A DNA stretch of 62,500 nucleotides from Symbiodinium natans. Taxonomy: Eukaryota; Sar; Dinophyceae; Suessiales; Symbiodiniaceae. Below the pieces are notes generated by a model. The model had not been told where the DNA came from and made no database searches. It saw only the letters and a list, made by a program, of their open reading frames with translations. The DNA lies in the NCBI GenBank assembly GCA_905221605.1, contig CAJNDS010002168.1, positions 140,001 through 202,500 of the forward strand. The letters are read 5' to 3'. This document shows positions 36,671 through 47,950 of this stretch, piece after piece. A program made the translations under genes and the position numbers. Every line of letters starts with the position of its first letter. Position 1 is the first letter of the stretch.

Positions 36671-38972
36671 AAACCCTAAACCCTAAACCCTAAACCCTAA
36701 ACCCTAAACCCTAAACCCTAAACCCTAAACCCTAAACCCTAAACCCTAAACCCTAAACCCTAAACTCATCAAAAAGAAAAGCCCTCTGAAGCCCTGTGAA
36801 ACATGCTCCTACAAGAAGATCCTCTCAAGCCCAGGCAGGCAACATGTAACACATGGCGAGTTCTCACAAGTTATGGCCCCTTTTGAGGTTACTATCATAA
36901 GGCGGCCTCTAAGATTCGGGGTACCCGAGAAGTGAACCACATCCGCGTGTAAAACTGCTGCCTGCCAGTACTCCTAAACCCAAAACCCTAAACCCTAAAC
37001 CCTAAACCCCTTTCAGCCCGAAGCCCTACACCCGTTTTGGGCTTGAGGGTCCCTCCGGAGCCCCCACGAATCCCTCAGCCCCAAACCTTAAACCGCAAGC
37101 CCTAAACCCTAAACCCGAAACCCTAAACCCCAAAAGCCCTACACTCTCCAATTCCGGATGAGACTTTTGACCCCAAACCCCAACCCCCAAACCAACCCCT
37201 ACAACCCAAACCCTAAACCCTACCCTCCCCAACAGCTCGGAGAGACAGCCACGCCTGGCTCTGTCCAATTGCTCTTCGGCAAGCACTGCCCATTCACGGC
37301 GCACCTGGGACCAGGATGACTCTTCAGCTTAGGTTCACGATTTGGGGGTTTAGGGCTTAGGGCTTAGGGCTTAGGGTTTAGGGAACCCTAAAGCAAACGC
37401 AAGCCGGACATATCTTCGAGTCTTGCAGGGACTCGCATAGACTTGCCAGGATCGAGCCTGCGGTGTAGACAGTGTGGACTTGAAAGGTATCCATTGAGAT
37501 TGCCTGTCAAAGTGTAGGGGTCTTTTGGGTTTTGGGTTTAGGGTTTAGGATTTAGGGTTTAGGGTTTAGGGTTTAGGGTTTAGGGTCCTGGCAGGTCAGT
37601 TTGGGCCTTCCAGCCTGCAGGCCTGCGGGCCCTTTTGGGGAAGAACTCCGAGGCAGAGACCTGAATCTCTGCAGGGGGGTCCTTCGTAGACGTTATAAGA
37701 TGTATTCCATAATTGAGGGACCTGGACCGTATAAATCGCGTTTTCTTGACTGCAGGGTATTGATCTTTCTTGAACATGACCGTCGAACACTTCTACTGGG
37801 ATGGCCCTTGAAACCCTATGAATGCATCCCCTGATATGATCCCCTTAATGCCCACAAGGGAAAGTAGGAAACATATCCTAAGGTCCTTAACCTCAAACCC
37901 TAGACCCTAAACGCTAGACTCTAAACCCTACATGCTCTTAGAAATATAAGTAAAGGCCCAACCTACGTCTTGATCTGGTTGCGTCCGCGGCGCTCGCTCG
38001 GACGACAGAGACAGTGGCCCTGCACACACTGGGCATTGCGCCAATCCTCAGGGCTACAGGGTTTAGGGTTTAGGGTTTGGGGTTTGGGGTTTAGGGTTTA
38101 GGGTTTGGGGCTTAGGGTTTAGGGTTTAGGGTTTCGGGCTCAGGGTTTAGGGTTTGGGGCTCAGGGCCTGGGTTTTGGAGGCGCAGTGAGCACTGGAACC
38201 GTCCCTCAGCTCAGGGTGAATAGAGATTGGCTTACGGGCTTAGGATTTAGGATTTGAGGTTTTTGGGGGTTTAGGGTTTTAGGGCTTAGGATTTAGGATT
38301 GAGGTTTTTGGGGGTTTAGGGTTTAGGGCTTAGGATTTAGGATTTGAGTCTGAGGCTTTTTGGGGGGTTTAGGGGGGGGGGGGGGGTTTAGGGTTTCGTG
38401 TTTAGGGGTTAGGGTTTGGGATTTGAGGTGTTTCGGGGTTTAGGGTTTAGGGATTAGGATTTAGGATCTGAGGTTTCTTGGGGGGTTTAAGGCTCAACTT
38501 GTATGAGCAAGGTCTTTCAGCCCTAAACCCTCAACCAAAACCAAGACTAACCCTAAACCCTGAACCCTCAACCGTTTGTTACCCTCAACCAAAGCTAACC
38601 CTAAACCCTAAACCCTAAACCCTAAACCCTAAACCCTAAACCCTAAACCCTCAACCCTTTAGGGTGGTCAGGGCTGGGGCCTTCACGTTTGGGGGGCTTT
38701 CCGTTTAAGGCTTAGGGTTTAGGGTCTGGGGTTTAAGACTTGGGACTTAGGGTTGACGGGTTTAGGGTTTAGGGTTTAGGGTTTAGGGTTTAGGGTTTAG
38801 GGTTTAGGGTTTAGGGTTTAGGGTTTAGGGTCTAGGGTTTAGGGTTTAGGGTTTAGGGTGTAGGGTTTAGGGTTTAGGGTTTAGGGTCACTTGCTTAGAT
38901 CCTGCCAGTCATCGGCTACTGGCCAGGGGCGAAGCTGACAGGCGAGAAACCTCACGGAGCAACCTTACTTAA
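36671..38972. repeat. CCCTAAA then TTTAGGG-dominated region
   Basis: CCCTAAA array at 36671-36766, unique DNA at 36770-36970 and 37380-37510, TTTAGGG-like units at 38060-38170, GGGTTTAGG/ATTTAGG units at 38240-38490 and a TTTAGGG array at 38757-38885. Unique islands have short open frames on both strands with no recognised family. Confidence 0.5.
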
Positions 38973-39085
38973 CTAGGCTGCCCAGTAACCTAGGCTTAAA
39001 AAGGGTGCCCTTTTTTGCTTTAAGGGGTTTATAAGGGAACCTGAACCCCCCAAAAAGGGAATAAGGGTACTACTGGGCATCCTAG
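38973..39085. mobile_element. MITE-like element, family B, most complete copy
   Basis: 113 bp bounded by CTAGGCTGCCCAGTA and the imperfect inverse TACTGGGCATCCTAG. The interior shares AAAAAGGGTGCCCTTTTTTG and GGGGTTTATAAGGGAACCT with 6408-6497. Confidence 0.68.
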
Positions 39086-40959
39086 CTAATTCCTTGCTGA
39101 AATCCATCTGGCATCTAAGCCGCCACAAAGCCCTACTGAACTTATAAAAAACTTCACAAAGACAACACCTGAATACCCTAAACCCCGAAACCAAATCCAT
39201 ACCTAGACGCTCTCGACCCACCGCAAACGACTAGACGGCGGAAACACTTTACAAACCCAAACACCTCAAACCCTCTATGCAGCCGAAACTACAACTATCT
39301 CACACCTACCACCCTGAACCCCTAAATTAAAGCCTCTAAATTAAAGCCCAAAACCATCCAAATAAACGCCCGAACCTCTTTTCACCCTCAACCCCTACAC
39401 ACCCTAAACCCTAAACCTTTAAACCCTAAACCCTAAACCCTAAACCCTAAACCCTAAACCCTAAACCCTAAACCCTAAACCCTAAACCCTAAACCCTAAA
39501 CCCTAAACCCTAAACCGAGCCCGCCAAGGTGCCGCGCAGCCGAAGAGAAAGCAGGACCCGCCCGTGTCCGTCAGGCACGACTCGGGAGACTCCCCCCTGG
39601 CCTGATAAAGGTTTAGGGTTTAGGGTTTAGGGTTTAGGGTTTTAGGGTTTAGGGTTTAGGGTTTAGGGTTTAGGGTTTAGGGTTTAGGGTTTAGGGTTTA
39701 GGGTTTAGGGTTTAGGGTTTAGGGTTTAGGGTTTAGGGTTTAGGGTTTAGTTAGGGTTTTAGGGTTTTGGGATTTCTGGGCTTTAGGGTTAGGGGCTTTA
39801 GGGCTTGAGGGTTTTAGGGTTTTAGGGTTTTAGGGTTTTAGGGTTTTAGGGTTTTAGGGTCATTGGGTTTAAGGGTTTTAGGGTGTTAGGGTTCAGGGTG
39901 GCTTGGGGTTCTTTACACAAAGAAGGGTGTTTCACAAGCGCAAAAGATTGAGGGCGCGCGGGCGCTCGGGCGCTCGGGCGGCGCGCACACATTCAGACGC
40001 TCCGACGTGGACTTGCCGGTCTAAACCCTGAACCCGAAACCCTAAACCCTAAACCCTAAACCCTAACGGCTTGCAAAAGGGATCGTCTGGTTCCCTAGAA
40101 AGGGGGAAGCAAGGGCCCACTCTGGGCCCTGGTGTTTGGGGTTTAGGGTTTAGGGTTTAGGGTTTGGGGTTTAGGGTTTAGGGTTTAGGGTTTCGGGTTT
40201 AGGGTTTAGGGTTTAGGGTTTGCAAATTTACGGGGATCTGAGGCAAGATGTTGGCAATTGTTTTCTCACTTCCTGTCGTAAATCCTAAACCCGAAACCCC
40301 AACGAAACCCTTGCTGCCCCCCAACATGGGAAGCTTGATAAAGGTTTAGGGTTTAGGGTTTAGGGTTTAGGGTTTAGGGTTTAGGGTTTAGGGTTTAGGG
40401 TTTAGGGTTTAGGGTTTAGGGTTTAGGGTTTAGGGTTTAGGGTTTAGGGTTTAGGGTTTAGGGGTACCCGGAGGATCATGGTCCAGGGCTCAGTAGGGTT
40501 CTCAGAGCTTTGAATTACGAGGGTCCTTAGGGCCTTAGGGTTAAAGTTGAGGGTTATTCGGTTGGACAGCCCTAAACCCTAAACCCTAAACCCTCAAACC
40601 CTAAAACCTTAAAACTCTAAAGCACACACTCTAGGGTGGTGCGAATGATTGGGGCGCATTGGGGTTGAGATTGTATTCCCCCGTGCTTGGAGGCTCACGG
40701 TCATGAGGAGAGCTTCACATCGGAACTTGGGCGCATCGCCGAAATGAGGATTTAGGGTTTAGGGTTTGGGGTCTTTAGGGTTTAGGGTTTAGGGTTTAGG
40801 CTTTAGGGTTTAGGGTTTAATTAGGGTTTAGGGTTTAGGCTTTAGGGTTTAGGGTTTAGGGTTTAATGATTAATGACTTCATCGCTTTATCCAAGAGGAA
40901 ACGCATGACGCAAAAGACTTGGTCATGGTATTGCTGTTCAACGAATGAACCCTCGACCC
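39086..40959. repeat. CCCTAAA and TTTAGGG arrays
   Basis: CCCTAAA at about 39408-39515, TTTAGGG at about 39608-39751, TTTTAGGG octamers at 39820-39865, TTTAGGG at about 40140-40220 and 40340-40464. Islands at 39515-39605, 40215-40275, 40640-40750 and 40865-40945 are open on the minus strand (for example FRCEALLMTVSLQARGN and HDQVFCVMRFLLDKA) but unassigned. Confidence 0.55.
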
Positions 40960-41138
40960 TAAACCCTAAACCCTAAACCCTAAACCCTAAACCCTAAAAC
41001 CCTAAAACCCTAAAACCCTAAAACCCTAAAACCCTAAAACCCTAAAACCCTAAAACCCTAAAACCCTAAAACCCTAAAACCCTAAAAACCCTAAAACCCT
41101 AAAACCCTAAAACCCTAAAACCCTAAACCCTAAACCCG
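40960..41138 (-). repeat. CCCTAAAA octamer array
   Basis: CCCTAAA heptamers (40960-41000) change to about sixteen CCCTAAAA octamers (41000-41125) and back. This is a homogenised one-base-longer variant. Confidence 0.9.
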
Positions 41139-42315
41139 GAAAAAAATAGAGATGGCCAGACGTGCGAGGCACCAGCTGCAGATTCTATCAGGATGCTTAC
41201 ACGTGCGAGCAGCAGAAACCAATTCTACGACTGCCACATCTCAAAGTCTTTGCAACGCTAAACCCTAAACCCTAAATCCTAAACCCCAAACCCTAAACCC
41301 TAAACCCCAATCCCTAAAGCTTTCCTAATTAAAATACACCTGGTTGTCCCTTCAAGACCGGCAAGAACAAGTTCCGCAACATCTTTGACTACCCCTGAAC
41401 CTCTTCGCAGGGAATGAGGGAGTTAGGTACGCTACTTCCCCCATTAAGGGTTGCACACGGTACCAATTTCTCCGCATTCCCTACTAAGAACCAGGAACCT
41501 TCAAACCTTAAACGACTACTTGCAAACCCTAAACCCTAAACCCTAAACCCTAAACCCTAAACCCTAAACCCTAAACCCCAAAACCCTGTATACGAAGCAG
41601 CGTTCTTACGAAGCCAAAGTGCCTCGAGTAGGAGCAGGGCCACACTCATGGCCTCTCCAAGAGTCTTTAGGAGGGTTTAGGGTTTAGGGTTGAGGGTTTG
41701 GGGCCTGCCAAAGAGTCGTTAGGGGTCTTCGGGTCTGGTTTAGGGTTAGGGTCACAGCGTCTTTAGGGCTTTAGGGGTCTTCGTGCTTTAGGGGTTTGAG
41801 GTCTAGGGTTTTAGGTTTCTCGGGTTTGGGGGTTTTGAGGTTCAGATATGTTCGGGTTTGTAGGGTTTAGGGTTTAGGACTTTCTAGTTCGGAGGATTTA
41901 GGGTTCGCCTCCGCATCAAATTTAGGGTTTAGTCTAATCAGGGTTTAGGGTTTCTCGGGTTTGGGGGATTTAGGGTGCAGGGTTTTGCGGTTGGAGGGTT
42001 TTAGGGTTTCCCTAGACTGAACACTCACACAAATATTAATTATCTTTTTGGGCTAGACCCCTGCAACAAACCACCCGCCCTAAACCCTAAACTCTATAGA
42101 CTCTAGACCCTCTAAACCCCCTAAACCCTATTCCCCTCACAAATCTGACAACACTGGTATCCGCTCGCATCCCCACCTAAGGCCCAAAGTAAGGCTTGTG
42201 GTTTATAGGGGTCTATACAAGGTTTGCAAAGGTTGCTAAAGGAGGGTTATCGGAGACTGTACAGTTTTCAGAAAGGCTGGCTATGAGCTTATTTTTAGGT
42301 TGTTTAGGCTCATGT
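41139..42315. other. Spacer upstream of ankyrin gene 3 3' end
   Basis: Unique island at 41140-41260, short CCCTAAA arrays at 41260-41310 and 41525-41580, G-rich degenerate units at 41670-42010, and A/C-rich DNA to 42180. The last 75 bp match the flank at 33960-34080. No gene recognised. Confidence 0.45.
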
Positions 42316-43305
42316 TCATAACCGGGCTGACGTAGGTGCATACGCCCCAGAAAGCTCAGCACTGTGCTGGAATAGGTCACTTCGCTCTAAGTTTTCGAGC
42401 TTGGCCGACTTAGCTCTCAGTAAGCATACAATGTCGACGTGGCCCTGAGAAGATGCCATCAGGAGAGCCGTGTCACCCATCTCGTCCTGCAAGCTCCTGT
42501 CGGCACCCGCGTCGAGCAGCAAACGTACAATCCCGACGTGGCCCATGGAAGATGCGCGCATGAGAGCGGTCTCGCCGATCGTGGTCTGCAAGTTCTTGTC
42601 GGCACCAGCTTCCAGCAGCAGCCGTGCAAGCTCGACATAGCCCTTGGACGATGCGCGCATGAGAGCGGTCTGGCCGGACCTGTCCTGCAAGTTCTTGCAG
42701 ACACCAGCTTCCAGCAGCAAACGTACAATCTCGACATAGCCCTTGGACGATGCGTGCATAAGAGCGCTCGCGCCGGAGGAATGAGCCATGTTCTTGCCAG
42801 CACCAGCTTCCAGCAGCAAACGTACGATCTCGACGTGCCCATTGATAGATGCGTGCAAGAGAGCGGACTCACCAAGCCCATCCCGAAGGTCCGCACCAGC
42901 GTCCAGCAGCAAACGTACAATCTCGACGTGGCCTGCGGAAGATGCGCGCAAGAGAGCGAAATCGCCGGTCTCCTCGTTCTGCAGGTCCTTGCCCACGCCG
43001 GCTGCCAGCAGAGCACGGCCAACTTCCACGTGGCCTGTGTCGACAGCATATTCCAGAAACTCGCGTTCAGCCTGAGGCATCTGCTTCGGACTCAGGGCGG
43101 ATAACAGCACCAGCTGCAAGTCAACGGGCCCACCCAGAGCAGCACCATCCTCCAAGCAGTGGCCGGCTTGCAAGAGCTGTTGCAGGCAGACTGGGAAGCC
43201 ATACTGGCTTCGCAAGTGGCGTTTCAAGTCGATCACTTCTTCGAACGCGTCACCCGCGGACACCGCGGCCAGCTGTTGCCCGGAAACGCTCCAAACACAA
43301 AGCAT
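42316..43305 (-). CDS. Ubiquitin-like/ankyrin repeat protein 3 (329 aa from the conserved start)
   Basis: The frame is open from 43455, but the start at 43305 (MLCVWSVSGQQLAAV) matches both paralogues and is preferred. The upstream 50 codons translate the conserved flank. The ubiquitin-like head spans residues 1-70, followed by seven ankyrin repeats and a C-terminal LRAKSAKLENLERSDLFQHS like protein 2. Repeats four and five carry an unusual SSKGY in place of S-GH. Intronless, with no targeting signal seen. Adaptor role inferred from the family. Confidence 0.85.
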   Translation of the reverse strand: MLCVWSVSGQQLAAVSAGDAFEEVIDLKRHLRSQYGFPVCLQQLLQAGHCLEDGAALGGPVDLQLVLLSALSPKQMPQAEREFLEYAVDTGHVEVGRALLAAGVGKDLQNEETGDFALLRASSAGHVEIVRLLLDAGADLRDGLGESALLHASINGHVEIVRLLLEAGAGKNMAHSSGASALMHASSKGYVEIVRLLLEAGVCKNLQDRSGQTALMRASSKGYVELARLLLEAGADKNLQTTIGETALMRASSMGHVGIVRLLLDAGADRSLQDEMGDTALLMASSQGHVDIVCLLRAKSAKLENLERSDLFQHSAELSGAYAPTSARL

Positions 43306-43455
43306 CGCGTAGACCTGACGGGCCTCGCTCTCACTAGCTAGGCGCGACTGCTTGAAGCCGGAGATGAAACTAAATGCTTCAGAAACCGTCTGAGCTTTCG
43401 GTTTCGGAAAGCTGCTAAACCCGAAAATGCGATGTGGTGAAGACGTGCTGAACAT
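43306..43455 (-). other. Conserved 5' flank of ankyrin gene 3
   Basis: Homologous to 5361-5450 and, more weakly, to 35055-35130. It remains open in frame with the gene here (FPKPKAQTVSEAF, ISGFKQSRLAS), and a matching frame exists but is shifted in gene 1. So either the head was once longer or this is a conserved 5' UTR. Confidence 0.5.
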
Positions 43456-43483
43456 CCGCTGTGTGCGGTCCTTTGTTCTAGGG

Positions 43484-43600
43484 GTTCTACCTTGAACCCT
43501 TACGGTTGTACCCTCCGGTTTTGGGGTCCCTTGTTAAAGATCCCTAGGGGAATATAAGGGCCATGTTAGTAGAGAACCTTTAGGGGTACAACCTGAGGGC
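43484..43600. mobile_element. Fold-back element
   Basis: Inverted segments ACGGTTGTACCCTCCGGTT (about 43499-43517) and AACCTTTAGGGGTACAACC (about 43576-43594) flank about 60 bp. MITE-like, single copy here. Confidence 0.4.
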
Positions 43601-43924
43601 TACGAGTCTTCATCCCGTGATTTGTGATGTCTGCCAGTGGTAAATGATGGGCCTGGACTCAGACTAACCTCTGGGCCCCAACACTAAAACGCTCCCCCCT
43701 TCAACGACTGGGTTGGCCTTTAAACCCTTAAAAGAATGCGTGTCTGTGTTTATGCTTGTGTTTATATTCATATACATATTAAGGCTTACATGTTTTTTCT
43801 ACCTATATATACATGTATTTTTAGGGAGCTATCCTACCTATAAGTGCCCCTCAACCTCCAAGTGGGCCCCAAGCAAAGGACCCTGTGAGCCCTCCATCCT
43901 CCAAGCGCAAGAAACCCTACGAGC
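43601..43924. other. Spacer
   Basis: The left part (43610-43710) matches the second conserved flank block of ankyrin genes 1 and 2. The rest is AT-rich, with TATATACAT words near 43800, and has no recognisable gene. Confidence 0.4.
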
Positions 43925-44065
43925 CCGAGAAATCCTAAGCCCTGTAAGCTGCAAGCTGCAAGCTGTAAGCTGTAAGCTGTAAGCTGCAAGCTGTAAGCTG
44001 TAAGCTGTACGCTGTGAGCTGTAAGCTGTGAGCTGTAAGCCCTAAGCCCTAAGCCCTAAGCCCTG
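43925..44065. repeat. (AAGCTGT)n heptamer array passing into AAGCCCT
   Basis: About fourteen heptamers of AAGCTGT/AAGCTGC (43938-44038) pass in register into AAGCCCT (44036-44060). The period equals that of CCCTAAA, and the last unit is a permutation of CCCTAAG. Confidence 0.85.
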
Positions 44066-46490
44066 AACGGTCTGAGTTCACCCAAAAACGTCTAAACCCT
44101 ATAAGCCCTGACCCTTAAACTGTCTGAAACCATCTGACGCCAGAAACCCTAAACCCTAAACCCTGTACACTGAACCCTGAACCCTGAACCCTTAAACCCT
44201 AAACCCTAAACCCTAAACCCTCAACCCTCAACCCTAAACCCTTTAGACCCTAAGCCCTAACTTGGCTGAGCCACCAGAAGGGATGCATCTCTGTGAAGTC
44301 TGGGCATCTTCTCCTCGGAAAGGGCGCCGAATCCCCACATCCTCTTGATATGCCCGAAGCTTCCCTAGGCTTTAGGGTTTGGGGTTCGGGGTTTTGGGGT
44401 TTAGGGGTTTAGGGTTTAGGGTTTAGGGTTTGGGGTTTGGGGTTTAGGGTTAGGGTTTAGGGTTTAGGGTTTCGGGTTTAGGGCTTCGGGTCTCGGGCAT
44501 CAGGGTTTGGGGCTTCGTACGTATGAGTGCTGTTTTTGTACAGGAATTTGCAAGAAACCTTCCAACCCCCCAAACCCCCCCACCCCCCCCCCCCCAACCC
44601 AAACCCCGTCCCCCCAAACCGGCCCCGCCGCCCCCCGCATCCACCCCCCAAAAAAATAAGCCACACTGCAGGTTCTAGAGAAGAAGACATCCTCCGACAA
44701 ACTCAACAGTTCGCTGTTTACAGATTGCAGGTTGAAAGGGCCATGTGGGGTAGTGGCCTGTGGTACCGGACCTCTATAGACCCTCACACAGATAGGGAAG
44801 AGCATACGCGCTCACCAACAGCAGTAGCAAATACCCTAAACCCTAAACCCTAAACCCTAAACCCTAAACCCTAAACCCTAAACCCTAAACCCTAAACCCC
44901 AATCCGGCTTCATGCAAGTCATTGTTCCCTTACCGAGCTCTCTAACCAGCCCAAAGGTCAGGCGCTGAGAAAAAAACGTGGGACCCCAAACCCCAAACCC
45001 CAAACCCTAAACCCTAAACCCTAAACCCAAAACCCTCAACCAAAGGAAGTCACACAAGTTTCCACGCGCACGAAGCCCCAGCAAGCTTGGAGGTTCATGG
45101 CTACTTTGCAAGGTATACCGTATAAGGTTATGAGGGGAGGTAACCATGGTCATAACCTTATATATTTGGGGAACCCTAAACCCTAAACCCTAAACCCTAA
45201 ACCCTAAACCCTAAACCCTAAACCCTAAACCCTAAACCCTAAACCCTAAACCCTAAACCCTAAACCCCGTCGGGGCACCCCACTTAAGGGGAATGGTTTG
45301 GGGTTCGGGGTTCTTAGAGCGGCGCAGAGGTCGGGCTGATGTGGACACTTTTGGGGAATTTTGGGTACAGAGCCTAAGGCTTAGAGGGTTTAGGGTTTAG
45401 GGTTTAGGGTTTAGGGTTTAGGGTTTAGGGTTTAGGGTTTAGGGTTTAGGGTTTAGGGTTTAGGGTTTAGGGTTTGGGGTTTAGGGTTTACGGTTTAGGG
45501 CTTAGAGGGTTTACACTCTTAACGAGATAACCCGGCAGCAATGGTGGTAAGTTAGCCCCAGGCAGGGCAGGGTTTGGGTTCGGTCTTTAGGGTTTAGGGT
45601 TTAGGGTTTAGGGTTTAGGGTTTAGGGTTTAGGGTTTAGGGTTTAGGGTTTAGGGTTTAGGGTTTTGAGAGAGCCTGGGGCCCCCGGCAAAAGATGCTCC
45701 GGCAATCAACGGGCACGCTTGCCCGCTAACGGGATCTAGAAAGTCAAAGGGTTCCTAGTTCCCCGCTTCAGGGGCTTTAATCGAAGGGATCCTGAATCCT
45801 AAATCCAACACCCTAAACCCCTAAACCCTAAACCCTAAACCCCTAAACCCTAAACCCTAAACCCTAAACGCCTGAACCCTAGGCTCAGGGACCTTGAAAG
45901 AAAATGAGGATGCTGGGTGCTGCATGTGCAATGCACAGCCACCTCACCAGCAGGGCCCTTGCATCGTTAAAAAAAAACACGCCGTGTGTCGCGCGCTTGA
46001 AATCCCTAAACCCAAACCCTAAACCTTCCTTGAAACCCAAGCACTAGACGCTGAACTCTGAATCCTACCAAACCTTACACTGTCTGGCCTCTACTTCCCA
46101 CAACGGACCCGCACTGTGTGCCAACAGCTGTGTCTCAGCTGGGGCCAAATGCATGCGGCACTTCAGGGTTAGTTTCGGGTTGAGGTTTTTTGGGGTTTGG
46201 GGTTTAGGGTTTAGGGTTTAGGGTTTAGGGTTTAGGGTTTAGGGTTTAGGGTTTAGGGTTTAGGGTGTAGGGTGTAGGGTGTAGGGTGTTGGGGTTTGGG
46301 GTTTGGGGTGGGGTTTGCGGTTTGGGGTTTGGGCTTAGGGTTTGGGTCCTTCTTGAGGCTGTGGGTTTAGGCTTTAGGGCCCGGGGTTCTTCTTGGGGTT
46401 TTCGGTCGTGCTTTAAGTTGAGGGTTGGGTTTTGGGTTTTGGGTTTTGGGTTTTGGGTTCTGGGTTCTGGGTTTTGGGTCTTGGGTCTAG
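44066..46490. repeat. Telomere-like arrays and exon-like islands
   Basis: CCCTAAA at about 44833-44898 and 45174-45265, TTTAGGG at about 45384-45480, 45590-45665 and 46205-46265, and a C-rich stretch at 44570-44640. Minus-strand islands that fit the AG|G acceptor and GC donor pattern include 45704-45754 (EPFDFLDPVSGQACPLI) and one near 44255-44350. A perfect 13-bp inverted repeat TATAAGGTTATGA sits at 45121-45133 and 45150-45162. Confidence 0.55.
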
Positions 46491-46588
46491 GGTCTAGGGT
46501 CTAGGGTCTAGGGTCTAGGGTCTAGGGTCTAGGGTCTAGGGTCTAGGGTCTAGGGTCTAGGGTCTAGGGTCTAGGGTCTAGGGTCTAG
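46491..46588 (+). repeat. GGGTCTA heptamer array
   Basis: About fourteen consecutive GGGTCTA units, the TTTAGGG register with one substitution, flanked by GGGTTTT units on the left and TTTAGGG on the right. Confidence 0.9.
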
Positions 46589-46721
46589 GGTTTGGTGTTT
46601 AGGGTTTAGGGTTTAGGGCTTAGGACTCAACAAGGTTTAGCGCTTAGGTCTTAGGACGTCGCTCTTGGGCATAATGGGGTCCTGCAAACGGGAAAAGAGT
46701 GTGCTGCTGGGCATCCCAGTT

Positions 46722-46812
46722 TTCAGGGTTTCAGGGTTTCAGGGTTTCAGGTTTCAGGTTTCAGGGTTTCAGGGTTTCAGGGTTTCAGGGTTTCAGGGTT
46801 TCAGGGTTTTAG
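46722..46812 (+). repeat. TTTCAGGG octamer array
   Basis: Around ten TTTCAGGG octamers with two shortened units, ending in TTTTAGGG and TTTCGGG. Confidence 0.88.
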
Positions 46813-47557
46813 GGTTTCGGGTTTAAAGATTTAGGGCTTGAGGGTTTTAGGGCTTTAGGGTTGTGTGGCTTTCGGGATTTCGGGATGAGGGATTTGGAGC
46901 TTGGAGTTTGGGGCTCAGGGTTCAAAAGCTTTGGGGTCTCTAGGGTTTAAACTGGAGTGCTCCTTAAACCTGAAGAAGAGTGTACCGAAGGGCTCTGCAG
47001 GTTGGGCTGGTGGGATCTGGACGCTCTAACCCCCAAATCCCCAACCCTAAACCCTAAACCCTAAACCCTAAACCCTAAACCCTAAACCCTAAACCCTAAA
47101 CCCTAAACCCTAAACCCTAAACCCTAAACCCTAAACCCTAAACCCCAAGCCCAAAACCCCGCTCCCGCCCCAAACAGCCCATACCACGCCAAGCTCCCAA
47201 AATGCCCCCCCAAACTTGGACGGGGGTTCAGGGCTTAGGGTTTAGGGTTTAGGGCTTAGGGTTTAGGGTTTAGGGTTTAGGGTTTAGGGTTTAGGGCTTA
47301 GGCTTTATCACCACACCGACGCTCCCAAAGCCCAAAGGCTATGAAACCCATTGTGCGTGGGCAACACTCTTATTGTCCATCCCTTGCACAAAGGTTTTGG
47401 GGGTTCAAGGGTATCTAACCCAAGGTTCTCCAATAAGCTTCCCCCAATTCCCTAGGTACCTACCCCCCCCCCCCTCCCATGAACCCTGCCCCCTGAAACC
47501 CTAAACCCTAAACCCTAAACCCTAAACCCTAAACCCTAAACCCTAAACCCTAAACCC
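46813..47557. repeat. CCCTAAA arrays with islands
   Basis: CCCTAAA at about 47041-47143 and 47490-47560, mixed TTTAGGG/GCTTAGGG at 47230-47305. The island at about 46955-47030 reads SPTCRALRYTLLQ before a CAG|GT on the minus strand, unassigned. Confidence 0.5.
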
Positions 47558-47950
47558 GAAACCCTACAATAAAGCCTCAAAAAACACCCTGAGGCTTCTG
47601 GAATCTTTCTGAAACCATATGAGGGCTGGGAATAGCGAATTCCAGGGATGATCCAGACCCTTAAAACCCTAAAGGCCCCAAACCCCTCAACCCCAGCCTT
47701 CAACCCTAAGCCCTAAACCCTAAACCCTAAACTCTAAACCCTAAACCCTAAACCCTAAACCCGAAACCCTAAACCCAAAACCCTAAACCCGAAACCCTAC
47801 AATAAAGCCTCAAAAAAAAAAAACATGAGGCTTATGGAATCTTTCTGAAATCATGTGAGGGCTGGGAATAGCGAATTCAGGGATGATCAAAACCCTAAAG
47901 GCCCTAAACCCCTCAACCCCAGCCTTCAACCCTAAGCCCTAAGCCCTAAG
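47558..47950. repeat. Tandem duplication of about 235 bp
   Basis: 47558-47720 and 47790-47950 share ACAATAAAGCCTC, GAATCTTTCTGAAA, GAGGGCTGGGAATAGCGAAT and CCCCAGCCTTCAACCCTAAG. Each copy contains AAGCCTCA...TGAGGCTT, a short hairpin. The copies differ mainly in A-run length and flanking heptamer number. Confidence 0.85.
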
